The position numbers were made by a program, and so were the translations under genes. The notes under the pieces were generated by a model, which was given only the letters and a program-made list of their open reading frames with translations, was not told the origin of the DNA and made no database searches. Positions 4,562 to 10,710 of a stretch of 10,710 nucleotides of DNA are shown one piece after another (within the stretch, counting starts at the first letter, position 1; the number at the start of each line of letters is the position of its first letter). Source of the DNA: Methanobacterium sp. (GTDB lineage: Archaea > Methanobacteriota > Methanobacteria > Methanobacteriales > Methanobacteriaceae); contig PLXT01000065.1 of assembly GCA_003151535.1 (NCBI GenBank), positions 7,807-18,516 of the forward strand, written 5' to 3'.

Positions 4562-5151
4562 CCTTGGCTAAAATCCCCTTGTGAAGCATAGGGAGCTGTC
4601 CCAACACCGCTTGGCTGATAGTAAGGCCCTTTTCGATTAGCATCTACTTTATCTTGAATGGTGGGTTGTTTTACTGCTGGTTGATGTAGTCCAAGTGCCT
4701 TGATGTTTTTATAGACTAGTTTCTGTCTTTCAAAGCTCTCAGGCATCTCTAGGATAGAATCTGCAAGGTCTGGATCTTTAAGAGCTAGTTTCTCAGCATG
4801 TTGTAGAACATCATGGAAATCAGGGTTATTTCTTAAGAATGATTCTTTCTTATCAGAGTAAATCATGGCTCTAGCCTTCTCTTCGGCCTTCTTTTCAATC
4901 TTCTCTTCCATCTTCTTTTCAAATGAAGTAAATTGACGATTTAAGTTTTGCTTGTTGACATATGGTTCTGAGTCATCTTCTTCATGAACTGGCGCTTGAG
5001 ATCTTTCTTGCATTTGTTTTATGGTATCTTGATGAGCGGCTCTTTCCTTGTCTAATTCTCTCTGGTATCTGGCTTCAAGGTTGCGGAAGTTCAGTTCTTT
5101 ATTGCTGGGTTGGGCAGTTTCTGCTTGATTTTCTTGGGATGGTGCTGTCAT
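4504..5151 (-). CDS. Phage capsid scaffolding protein
   Basis: A 215-residue, highly charged protein. The N-terminal third is Q/E/N rich (MTAPSQENQAETAQPSNKEL), the middle (about residues 75-105) is a strongly charged coiled-coil stretch with FEKKMEEKIEKKAEEKARAM, then a proline/glycine-rich linker, and the C-terminus KMQELKNRLRL is a basic amphipathic helix like the coat-binding end of P22-type scaffolds. It would direct assembly of capsid subunits into a prohead and then leave. It lies upstream of the capsid gene, the usual order. ATG 5151 has AAAGGA 6 nt upstream. Stop TAA is followed by an overlapping ATG of the next gene. The last 18 codons occur again at 4106-4165. Scaffolds are poorly conserved, so the call rests on composition, architecture and position. 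Confidence 0.8.
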   Translation of the reverse strand: MTAPSQENQAETAQPSNKELNFRNLEARYQRELDKERAAHQDTIKQMQERSQAPVHEEDDSEPYVNKQNLNRQFTSFEKKMEEKIEKKAEEKARAMIYSDKKESFLRNNPDFHDVLQHAEKLALKDPDLADSILEMPESFERQKLVYKNIKALGLHQPAVKQPTIQDKVDANRKGPYYQPSGVGTAPYASQGDFSQGGQKQAYDKMQELKNRLRL

Positions 5152-5228
5152 ATTGATCCTTTACCCGTGACGCTGGATTGCGGTTAGACTTTCTCACATG
5201 TTACTAAACTATTTATTATTAGGAAAGA

Positions 5229-5807
5229 ATGAAGATAAACTTCCTTGAAACACACGATAGGTTAAAGCAATTCCACAAACAAGATGATCTGATCTCTCAA
5301 GGATGTGAAGAATGTATTAAGCTTAGGCCAGAAGAGTTTGGCAATCAACCCTTCTATATCTTTGCTCATCAAAGAACTATCGATATGGATGAAAAGAAAT
5401 CTCTATATTCTCAAGATTTAATGTGTAGTTTTACAAATATACCTTATCAAAGAAAATACAAGACTATGGAAGATGTTCCAAGCGGTAGGCTTATCTGGGA
5501 ACCAAGACTTACTAAACCGAAGGCCCAAGAAAACTCTATGCTTTTCAAAGCATATCCTCCAACAGATCATATTAAAGTTATTTGGATAATCCCTGCAAGG
5601 GAGTTATGGGGACAATTTGAACAGGGTGACATGATAGAAAACCTAACAGTCTATGAAAGCATTAGAAACTTCCATACTAATAGAGAGATGTTAGAAGCAA
5701 AGGAAGATGATGATTTAGATGATGCAAGGATAAATGCCATTTTTACCGAGATGTCCAATAATGCAAGATATAGGAAAGGATTGAAGAGGGAGTTTTTTCA
5801 TGGATAA
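5229..5807 (+). CDS. Phage protein of unknown function (192 aa)
   Basis: ATG 5229 is preceded by AGGA 4 nt upstream. The protein begins MKINFLETHDRLKQFHKQ. The N-terminal part has a CEEC motif (residues 26-29); the centre has SGRLIWEPRLTKPKAQENSM and the segment KVIWIIPARELW; the C-terminal part is acidic (EAKEDDDLDDARINAIF), then basic. No enzyme motif was recognised. It is transcribed against the late operon, from a divergent intergenic region shared with the scaffold gene (5152-5228), and its 3' end overlaps the next plus-strand gene by 8 nt, so the two form a small operon. Ordinary codon use; no frameshift. Its intact frame and the W-rich central segment suggest a real conserved protein, possibly virion or assembly related, but that is inference. 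Confidence 0.85.
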   Translation: MKINFLETHDRLKQFHKQDDLISQGCEECIKLRPEEFGNQPFYIFAHQRTIDMDEKKSLYSQDLMCSFTNIPYQRKYKTMEDVPSGRLIWEPRLTKPKAQENSMLFKAYPPTDHIKVIWIIPARELWGQFEQGDMIENLTVYESIRNFHTNREMLEAKEDDDLDDARINAIFTEMSNNARYRKGLKREFFHG

Positions 5808-6036
5808 TGATAAAGAATTACTTTTAGTAAAATTGCCTAAAGTTGAAAATATTGATCAAGATTTCTTTGGGGTTGGATATTATTCTGATGGTGGTTTTAT
5901 TTTTGTTTTGCTTACTGAAGAAATAATGTCTAAATCTCCTTCAAGAAGATTTCCCTTCAAGAATGAAGTTGATTATCATTCTGATACAGAATTAGAAATA
6001 ATTGGCCAAATAAAAAATCTTAGGCGAGTGATTTAG
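5800..6036 (+). CDS. Small hypothetical protein (78 aa)
   Basis: ATG 5800 lies inside the end of the preceding gene (8-nt overlap), and the upstream sequence AAGAGGGAG supplies a Shine-Dalgarno, so it is translationally coupled. The protein begins MDNDKELLLVKLPKVENI and has a hydrophobic beta-rich centre (GGFIFVLLTEEI), a basic PSRRFPF segment and a C-terminus EIIGQIKNLRRVI. No known family recognised. Its 3' end overlaps by 17 nt the end of a small minus-strand gene (6020-6187), so the two operons converge tail to tail with no space for a terminator. Confidence 0.75.
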   Translation: MDNDKELLLVKLPKVENIDQDFFGVGYYSDGGFIFVLLTEEIMSKSPSRRFPFKNEVDYHSDTELEIIGQIKNLRRVI

Positions 6037-6187
6037 GCGGAGTCTTAATCTTCTTCGGACTAATATCCTTCATGCCCATACCATCACGCATCTTACCTAT
6101 TGGATTCTTTATGGCAGTACCGTGAAAGTCTCCCATTCCTTTAGGAGACTTAGGCGTATGGGCTGTCTTTACTTTCGTGTGCTTCAT
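6020..6187 (-). CDS. Small basic protein (55 aa)
   Basis: Begins MKHTKVKTAHTPKSPKGMGD and ends KTPPKSLA, with stop TAA 6022-6020. It is rich in lysine, proline and glycine with no hydrophobic core, like small DNA-binding or virion-internal phage proteins. ATG 6187 overlaps the preceding gene's TGA as ATGA (4 nt), a strong sign of coupling, which is the main reason to accept it. It shares GMGDFHG/IGHMGNP-like glycine-methionine segments with the upstream 93-aa protein. Its 3' end overlaps the convergent plus-strand gene. Confidence 0.7.
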   Translation of the reverse strand: MKHTKVKTAHTPKSPKGMGDFHGTAIKNPIGKMRDGMGMKDISPKKIKTPPKSLA

Positions 6188-6465
6188 CCTCTATCATCAT
6201 CTCTCATGGTTTTAACACCATCCATAGGCAAACAAGCAGCTTTAGTGGAAGGATTTCCCATATGACCTATAGGCTGCTTATGACATGAGCCGTAATGAGT
6301 ACCAGCATTAATAAAATTACTAGATCTCTGATCGTATTGGGGACATCTGAAGTCCCATGGCGATTTCTTTCCATCGACTGGTTTATCCTCTTCACGCTGT
6401 TCTTTAATTTTAATAGGATCAGAAAAACCAGACTTCGCATTTATTTGTTCTTTTTCTCTTTTCAT
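6184..6465 (-). CDS. Small hypothetical phage protein (93 aa)
   Basis: ATG 6465 has AAGGA 6 nt upstream. The protein begins MKREKEQINAKSGFSDPIK; the C-terminal half has CPQYDQRSSNFINAGTHYG, then SCHKQPIGHMGN, then ACLPMDG. Three cysteines and histidines could bind a metal, but there is no standard finger spacing. It is hydrophilic and probably partly disordered. It lies in the minus-strand operon between portal and scaffold, where podoviruses often keep small virion proteins, and couples through ATGA to the next gene. Its start is itself overlapped (CCATGA) by the end of the open extension following the 85-aa gene. Confidence 0.75.
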   Translation of the reverse strand: MKREKEQINAKSGFSDPIKIKEQREEDKPVDGKKSPWDFRCPQYDQRSSNFINAGTHYGSCHKQPIGHMGNPSTKAACLPMDGVKTMRDDDRG

Positions 6466-6539
6466 GGGGTATCCTTTATAAATAGGCTGTAGCCGTTTTG
6501 TTCAAAATGTTTTATGCTAGCACGAACTACAGACCTAAA
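6462..6539 (-). other. In-frame open extension after the 85-aa gene stop (25 codons)
   Basis: After TAA 6542-6540 the same frame reads FRSVVRASIKHFEQNG, continues to IKDTP, and stops at TGA 6464-6462, overlapping the next ATG as ATGA. The composition is protein-like (basic helix, aromatic residues) and there is no ATG, GTG or TTG within it that would give a separate gene. It is either the C-terminal part of the 85-aa protein made by UAA readthrough, the broken-off end of that gene, or a gene with an unusual start. Confidence 0.5.
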
Positions 6540-6797
6540 TTAGTTTCTATAGCCAGGTTTCATTGGTGATCCTTTAGCCTTAGCAATACCTGCATTCTGT
6601 ACGCCTTTGATCTTCTCAGAAGTATCTTCGTAATCCATCTCGGATCCTGCACCTTCAGCGCTTGAGAATGTCTTTACATGGACGCCTTTAGGAAGCACTG
6701 AATCGCCTCCACCACTACCCATAAATGCTGAATGATTATCTATTCTCATTCCGCCAGATTTTTCTTTATCAGCTCTTTGTCCGCTTCCACTAGCCAT
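6540..6797 (-). CDS. Small Gly/Ser-rich hypothetical phage protein (85 aa)
   Basis: ATG 6797 with AAGGGG 5 nt upstream. The protein begins MASGSGQRADKEKSGGMRID, has FMGSGGGDSVLPKGVHV and ends SPMKPGYRN before TAA (6542-6540). It is hydrophilic and glycine/serine-rich, probably disordered. It lies directly downstream of the portal gene in the same operon. The frame stays open for 25 more codons after the TAA and then stops exactly where the next gene starts, so the annotated end may be a readthrough site or a recent nonsense change. Confidence 0.75.
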   Translation of the reverse strand: MASGSGQRADKEKSGGMRIDNHSAFMGSGGGDSVLPKGVHVKTFSSAEGAGSEMDYEDTSEKIKGVQNAGIAKAKGSPMKPGYRN

Positions 6798-6894
6798 AAA
6801 TTCCCCTTAGAGTCTATCAAGACCCATATTTGTTATTTTTCTACACCTTGGACATTGTGGATATCCAAGTATTCTTTACTCATTTTAACTTATA
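6798..6894 (-). other. Short intergenic gap with a possible zinc-knuckle remnant
   Basis: Between portal stop and the 85-aa gene. Minus-strand frame 6875-6807 lacks a normal start codon but reads GYPQCPRCRKITNMG and stops at TAA; the CPRC resembles the CPKC of the tiny protein at 4145-4261. A different frame gives a 16-codon ORF (MSKEYLDIHNVQGVEK). Both are too short to call genes. Confidence 0.25.
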
Positions 6895-9048
6895 CTATTG
6901 TAATTGTCCAGCCGGTTGTTGGGTCTGTTGCTGCATTTGTTCTTGCTGACCACCAGGTTTTGGTAAAACTCCACCAAGTATTTCTTGAAGGAACTTATTA
7001 GACTCTGTTCTTCGTTCAACATCTTTTTTCTCAAATTCTTCTTCTTGCATCATTTTTTGATTTTGAATATCAAGTTGGAGTTGTGAATGTTCTACCTCAA
7101 TCTCTCCAAAGCGTTCGATATTGTCTAGGAGTGAAGTTAAAGCTTTTTGCTTCTCTGCCAAACTCATTGCCCTATTTCTCTCAATCATACTTAATCTTTC
7201 TTCATAAAGTCCTAGGTTCGATTCTGAACGGCTATGATCTTCCCTAGCACGTGCAATGTTTGCTGTGGCCTTACTGTAAAGCTCTTTAAGTTTAGCGTCT
7301 TCAAACGCATGTTGGAGATCTTCCATCTCAGCTTGTTTATGACTTGCTTGTTCTTCTTGTTGTTTAAGGAATTCAACAATCTGCGCTTTACCTTGTATAT
7401 TCATATCTTTAATAATCATAGATGGTGGTATGACTTCTCTTCCGAAGGCTGCGTTAATATCCATGAGTTGCTGAGCTTGTAAGTTCTTCTGTGTTGGTGT
7501 GAGAAGTCCTTCTTCAACTACAGTATTATACTTAGCAAAGATCTTAGAATAGAAGAAGGGGGTGGGCTCTTCTCCTATCATCATCTTAACTTTCTCAGCA
7601 TTCCAATTGTTTATTCCAATTAATAAAAGCCTTTCACCAAGTAGTTTGAGGGATAGATCCCATTGATCAAAGTATTTTTGAAATACCATTAGATTGGCAT
7701 CTTGCTTAAGCAGTAATGTAAGGGATGATATCTGCTTGTCATTCTGTCCAGACCAGCTTTCAAGGTCTATTCCAGCTGTTTTAAATATAAGATCATTCAT
7801 TTGTTGGGCAAGGGCTAAATCAGATTCAGGAACGGCAGAAGGTATGATCTTCTCAACGTCAGTCATCTCATAACCTTCATTGACTATGACATCCCAGCCT
7901 TGCCCTGCTTTCTTGAGGTTATCTTCGTTGGCCACTGCACCAATCTTTCTCTTCCATCCTGCGTTGATGGTGGCAGCTGCGATATCGTTGTTGTTGATGA
8001 TCTTGAAATTGAAGAGAAATTGAGGGTCTCTCATAGTTCTTGTCAGTGATCTATTACGTAAATCAAAGTGGTTAATATGTGGATCGTAATTCCAATCAAC
8101 ACTAATAAAAGGGCATTCAGGACCATCCCAGAGAGGGTTATCACCTTGAAACATAAGTTGATCGTTAAGAACTACAGCCAATTTCCAGCATGGAGTTTCA
8201 ACAGTCACTTCTTCCATGTCTTCTATGTGGTAAAGAATGTGTTCCAGTTGCCCATCGCCACCCGCAAAATCAAAGAATTGATTACGCGAATTACTATAGA
8301 GCCTCTTCTTTTTCTTTTTCCATTTATACCAAACGTAGGATAATACCATGAGATCGTTGCGGGCCATGTTGTAATTTTCCGGGAGGAAATAGAACGAGCC
8401 ATAACGTTGTGGTGTCCCTGCCATTGGCTTTATTGAAGTGATTTTATCTGGAAATCGGCTTTCAGCTTCTTGTTTTGAAATATATTCTTGACACCAGATG
8501 AATTGGCAATCTGACATATCCGGATTGCGATAGAAGGGGTCGATGAGAAACGAGTTATACTCCCAGATCTTAACCTTTAGGGTGCCTTGTGCTGGATCAT
8601 CGCCGGTAAAGTCAAGGTAAGGCTGCAATAGGTTTTTACCAGCCACAGCAGCAAGCTCACATGATTTGGAAAACTGCTCATGTATCCCTTCCTTTTGACA
8701 GGAATTCATAATAAGTTTTGTATATTGGTCTGTAGTCTGAGGATCGCTTCCATCCGTACATTGGTAGTTGATTCCCTTTCTATGCTGACGTTGACGGCCA
8801 GTGATCATATTGATTGGTTGCTGGCAGATGTTGAAGTAGTATTGCTGTTTAGATAGAGAAGGCCCACCGCCGAAGTATCTATTAACGAAATCCTGGGCAC
8901 CTGCATAAAATAATGTATCTATATTACTTTGGTTCCAACGCGCTGACTCCATTGGCATAACTTTAGCCGATAGGTTGTCTAACCATTGGCGCACGTTTCC
9001 TTGATTGGGCTCTACAGAGTTGTTCCAGGGGGGAAGATATAAAGAAAT
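6895..9048 (-). CDS. Portal protein, P22-like (head-tail connector)
   Basis: A large protein with the layout of P22-type portals: N-terminal helical part with RQWLDNLSAKVMPMESARWNQS, then FNICQQPINMITGRQRQHRK, a wing region with YNSFLIDPFYRNPDMSDC and WCQEYISKQEAESRFPD, stem and crown, then a long charged coiled coil and a Q-rich tail (QEQMQQQTQQPAGQLQ). Twelve copies should form the ring through which DNA enters. From GTG 8994 it is 699 residues, but the frame is open further upstream with protein-like sequence (LPPWNNSVEPNQGN) up to ATT 9048, which sits 4 nt behind a strong GGAGGT, the same spacing as other genes here. I therefore prefer ATT 9048 (717 residues); GTG 8994 with AAGGA is the alternative. 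Stop TAG 6897-6895. Confidence 0.92.
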   Translation of the reverse strand: MSLYLPPWNNSVEPNQGNVRQWLDNLSAKVMPMESARWNQSNIDTLFYAGAQDFVNRYFGGGPSLSKQQYYFNICQQPINMITGRQRQHRKGINYQCTDGSDPQTTDQYTKLIMNSCQKEGIHEQFSKSCELAAVAGKNLLQPYLDFTGDDPAQGTLKVKIWEYNSFLIDPFYRNPDMSDCQFIWCQEYISKQEAESRFPDKITSIKPMAGTPQRYGSFYFLPENYNMARNDLMVLSYVWYKWKKKKKRLYSNSRNQFFDFAGGDGQLEHILYHIEDMEEVTVETPCWKLAVVLNDQLMFQGDNPLWDGPECPFISVDWNYDPHINHFDLRNRSLTRTMRDPQFLFNFKIINNNDIAAATINAGWKRKIGAVANEDNLKKAGQGWDVIVNEGYEMTDVEKIIPSAVPESDLALAQQMNDLIFKTAGIDLESWSGQNDKQISSLTLLLKQDANLMVFQKYFDQWDLSLKLLGERLLLIGINNWNAEKVKMMIGEEPTPFFYSKIFAKYNTVVEEGLLTPTQKNLQAQQLMDINAAFGREVIPPSMIIKDMNIQGKAQIVEFLKQQEEQASHKQAEMEDLQHAFEDAKLKELYSKATANIARAREDHSRSESNLGLYEERLSMIERNRAMSLAEKQKALTSLLDNIERFGEIEVEHSQLQLDIQNQKMMQEEEFEKKDVERRTESNKFLQEILGGVLPKPGGQQEQMQQQTQQPAGQLQ

Positions 9049-9057
9049 AGGACCTCC
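9046..9057 (-). promoter_or_regulatory. Ribosome binding site and ATT start of the portal gene
   Basis: GGAGGT (9057-9052) is the best Shine-Dalgarno near the portal 5' end. No ATG, GTG or TTG lies between it and GTG 8994 in frame; ATT (9048-9046) is correctly spaced. An in-frame TGA at about 9066-9064 excludes earlier starts. ATT starts are rare (infC is the textbook case) and would make initiation depend on IF3 discrimination. Confidence 0.5.
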
Positions 9058-9135
9058 AAACGATCAAATAGACTGTAGGCTGGAGGGTAACTTAAACCTT
9101 TAATTATTGCAATCCATGTAAAGCGGATTTACATT

Positions 9136-9333
9136 TCATTTTACTCCTAACAAAATTCTGATCATTTTTCGGATATATTCCTTATCGCGTTTCACCTTCT
9201 CATAATTATCCAAATATCTTTCGATCGAAGCGATAGTCAATCCACTTATTGGGGATTTAAGAAACATTCCCATTTCGATCGGATTGATGGCTTTTGAGAG
9301 CGCTTCTTTGAATTTTTTTCCGAATTCAGTCAT
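9136..9333 (-). CDS. Small hypothetical protein (65 aa)
   Basis: I take ATG 9333 as the start: MTEFGKKFKEALSKAINP, then GMFLKSPISGLTIASIERYL, ending KMIRILLGVK. An upstream extension to TTG 9417 is open but overlaps the promoter and start region of the divergent gene and has no ribosome site. The protein is helical and basic and could be a small DNA-binding or regulatory protein; 'ISGLTIASIERYLDNYEKV' has the feel of a helix-turn-helix recognition region, but I do not claim it. It lies divergent to the ParB-like gene, as regulators often do. Function unknown. Confidence 0.5.
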   Translation of the reverse strand: MTEFGKKFKEALSKAINPIEMGMFLKSPISGLTIASIERYLDNYEKVKRDKEYIRKMIRILLGVK

Positions 9334-9361
9334 TTGTGGGAGATTCTCTGTGTTTTTTGCT

Positions 9362-9390
9362 TTGTCAAAATAACCATCACAAGATAGTAT
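9362..9390 (+). promoter_or_regulatory. Sigma70-like promoter of the ParB-like gene
   Basis: TTGTCA (9362-9367), a 17-nt spacer and TAGTAT (9385-9390) on the plus strand. Expected start is near 9397, giving a 5' leader of about 31 nt that contains AAGGA (9416-9420), 7 nt before ATG 9428. Position and spacing are good. Confidence 0.6.
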
Positions 9391-9427
9391 ATTTTTGATT
9401 AGTAAACACAAAACCAAGGATGGTTAT

Positions 9428-10195
9428 ATGTCCAATATACACAAAACTACAAATTATTCTCAATTCAAATTATTCGAATCAAATCGAAAGTTGCATGGAA
9501 ATAAAATATTAGAATCCATAAAGAAAAAGAATTTGCTTCATGAATGCCCCATAAAAGTCACCAAAGATTTTTATGTAATAGACGGTCAGCACCGTCTAGA
9601 TGCTGCAAAGCAATTAAATATACCTATCTATTATTGCATATCCAATGACTTAGGAGAAGATGCGATTCCTTTGTTGCAAAATCAAAATTCATGGACACTG
9701 CAAGATTTTACCCATTTTTATTCAATCAGTAACGATAGATACAAATTTATTGAAGAAATAGACCAAAAATTCAATCTTCCTCATACTTTTATAATAACCG
9801 TATGTTCAACAGGTTTCAGTCCTACAAGGATATATAAAGAAGGGAAATTAAGATTTTCACTCTCTAAAGAAAAACTAAATGATAATTTTCAAAAAATAAA
9901 AGACGTGATAATCGTCTTAAAAGAAATTACCTCAAGACCTATTCTGAATGCAGTTTTGTTAGCTTGTTGGAAGATCATTAATAGTATAAATTATGAACAT
10001 GAAGAATTTATCAGGAAACTTTATAATTATCCCTCTGCCGTAAAACTAGCTTGTAGATTGCAGTCAAGAACGGAAATATATAATCATCTCATCGAGCATG
10101 TTTTCAATAAATATATCAAAGATGAAAAAAAAAAAATGAAAATAGTTGAATTTAACCCAAGGACATTTCTGCAACCCACATGTAATCAAATTTAA
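9428..10195 (+). CDS. ParB/sulfiredoxin-like nuclease-fold protein
   Basis: Start chosen at ATG 9428 (255 aa) because AAGGA lies 7 nt upstream; an earlier TTG 9395 lies at the promoter. The N-terminal 75 residues have the ParB N-terminal pattern: a ligand-side segment with YSQFKLFESNRKLHGNKI, then CPIKVTKDFYVIDGQHRLDA (GQHR at 53-56) and AKQLNIPIYYCI. The GxxR box binds nucleotide in ParB family proteins. The C-terminal two thirds are helical, basic and AT-rich in DNA; no helix-turn-helix was clearly identified. Stand-alone ParB-like proteins of this kind are common on phages and mobile elements and may regulate or cut DNA. It lies on the plus strand between terminase and portal, with its own promoter and codon use richer in AT than the neighbours, so it is probably a later insertion. 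Confidence 0.8.
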   Translation: MSNIHKTTNYSQFKLFESNRKLHGNKILESIKKKNLLHECPIKVTKDFYVIDGQHRLDAAKQLNIPIYYCISNDLGEDAIPLLQNQNSWTLQDFTHFYSISNDRYKFIEEIDQKFNLPHTFIITVCSTGFSPTRIYKEGKLRFSLSKEKLNDNFQKIKDVIIVLKEITSRPILNAVLLACWKIINSINYEHEEFIRKLYNYPSAVKLACRLQSRTEIYNHLIEHVFNKYIKDEKKKMKIVEFNPRTFLQPTCNQI

Positions 10196-10197
10196 TT

Positions 10198-10230
10198 TAG
10201 ATAGAAGGTAAATAAAGTGCCTTCTATCTA
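10198..10230. terminator. Long inverted repeat between ParB-like gene and terminase gene ends
   Basis: TAGATAGAAGG (10198-10208) and CCTTCTATCTA (10220-10230) are an 11-bp perfect inverted repeat with an 11-nt loop. It sits between two convergent gene ends; the terminase stop TAG (10230-10228) is part of one arm. The downstream side on the minus strand is AT-rich (AATTAAATTTG) but there is no T-run on the plus side. It probably works as a bidirectional terminator or an mRNA 3'-end stabiliser. Confidence 0.5.
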
Positions 10231-10710
10231 CCTTGTAGGCTTAAATCTATTATTCACATACTCATTCGGGTTATGATCTGGCCCATCATATCCTTTATTA
10301 ATCTTATGCGTGGCGATGGCATATCGTAATGCATCAATCGCATGGTCCCCTTTTTTAACCGGCTCATCTTCGCCCTGTATACTTTTCTTGGTATCCCATA
10401 CATAGTTTTGTATCTCTCGGATTAGGTTTTTACATTCCTTCATGATAGATAGATTACCTATCGCCATTTCATTGCACATTTTCTCAATGCCATTGTAGAC
10501 ATCATTATCAGCATCTATTACATGCATGCCTCTTCGTCTTAACTCAAGTTTCATACTGGCAGCTGATGGATCTATATAAATACCTTTAATGGCATAAGGC
10601 TCAAGAAAATTATATACATCATCACAGAATTCGCTATTAAGCTTCTGTCTGTGCATCTTCTTGCAATCCCAATAATATTCCTTTTCAACCCATATCCTTT
10701 TACCCATTTG
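10228..10710 (-). CDS. Terminase large subunit, C-terminal nuclease part (partial, 5' end outside window)
   Basis: The frame enters from the right edge and ends TAG 10230-10228; about 160 residues are visible. It shows the RNase H-like nuclease domain of large terminases: GIYIDPSAASMKLELRRRG with the active-site aspartate, NDVYNGIEKMCNEM, and KGDHAIDALRYAIATHKI, the last metal-binding aspartate region typical of this family. It would cut concatemeric DNA during packaging into the prohead through the portal. The ATPase part is outside the window. The C-terminus after the nuclease is short (PDHNPNEYVNNRFKPTR). Downstream, instead of the portal gene directly, come the ParB-like insertion and a small gene. 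ATG 10707 is an internal Met, not the gene start. Confidence 0.9.
   Translation of the reverse strand, partial: QMGKRIWVEKEYYWDCKKMHRQKLNSEFCDDVYNFLEPYAIKGIYIDPSAASMKLELRRRGMHVIDADNDVYNGIEKMCNEMAIGNLSIMKECKNLIREIQNYVWDTKKSIQGEDEPVKKGDHAIDALRYAIATHKINKGYDGPDHNPNEYVNNRFKPTR

Noticed and set aside
9007..9135. Open minus-strand frame of about 40 codons overlapping the portal start in another phase
   Set aside because: No start codon and no coding character; it ends shortly inside the portal gene. Taken as chance.
1..10710. CRISPR array, insertion sequence or integrase
   Set aside because: No regularly spaced repeats, no transposase or integrase motifs and no terminal inverted repeats of IS type were seen on either strand.

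Overview
The window looks like part of the structural (late) module of a tailed, podovirus-type bacteriophage or a prophage of that type. Almost all structural genes lie on the minus strand. Read from the right end they are: large terminase C-terminus, P22-type portal, small virion-associated proteins, scaffolding protein, an N4-gp56-type major capsid protein (MCP), and a probable structural protein with FCCH-like beta repeats that runs off the left edge. DNA is AT-rich and Shine-Dalgarno sites are clear, so the host is probably an AT-rich bacterium; the window does not identify it.

The main observation is that the MCP gene is not one reading frame. It is split into three exons (3335-3049, 2843-2624, 1562-1083, minus strand) by two related group I introns. 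Both introns show P3, P7, P8 and P9 pairings, with covariation in P3. Joining the exons gives an in-frame 328-residue protein. Intron 1 is only 205 nt. Intron 2 is 1061 nt because it carries a double-motif LAGLIDADG homing endonuclease on the opposite strand, apparently with its own promoter. Both introns sit after nearly the same 5' exon sequence.

Other regions look inserted into the minus-strand operon. (i) 3600-4504 is a patch of tiny genes, several cysteine-rich, with a plus-strand tRNA-Asn and a 60-bp duplicate of the scaffold gene's 3' end. The four differences between the duplicates are all at third codon positions. (ii) 5229-6036 holds two overlapping plus-strand genes of unknown function. 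(iii) 9136-10195 holds a ParB/sulfiredoxin-like nuclease-fold gene on the plus strand and a small gene on the minus strand, lying between terminase and portal.

There are also signs of unusual decoding. A tRNA-like gene at 3522-3595 reads anticodon UUA (UAA suppressor) if the anticodon loop is taken as drawn. A 25-codon open extension follows the TAA of the 85-aa gene and ends at the next gene's start codon. The MCP TAA is in frame with the next gene. The portal appears to start at an ATT codon behind a strong Shine-Dalgarno site. Each of these is suggestive, not proven.

How the genes fit together: terminase and portal package DNA, scaffold and MCP build the prohead, and the downstream protein is probably a capsid or tail accessory. 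The introns, homing endonuclease, tRNAs and plus-strand genes are passengers or local regulators.
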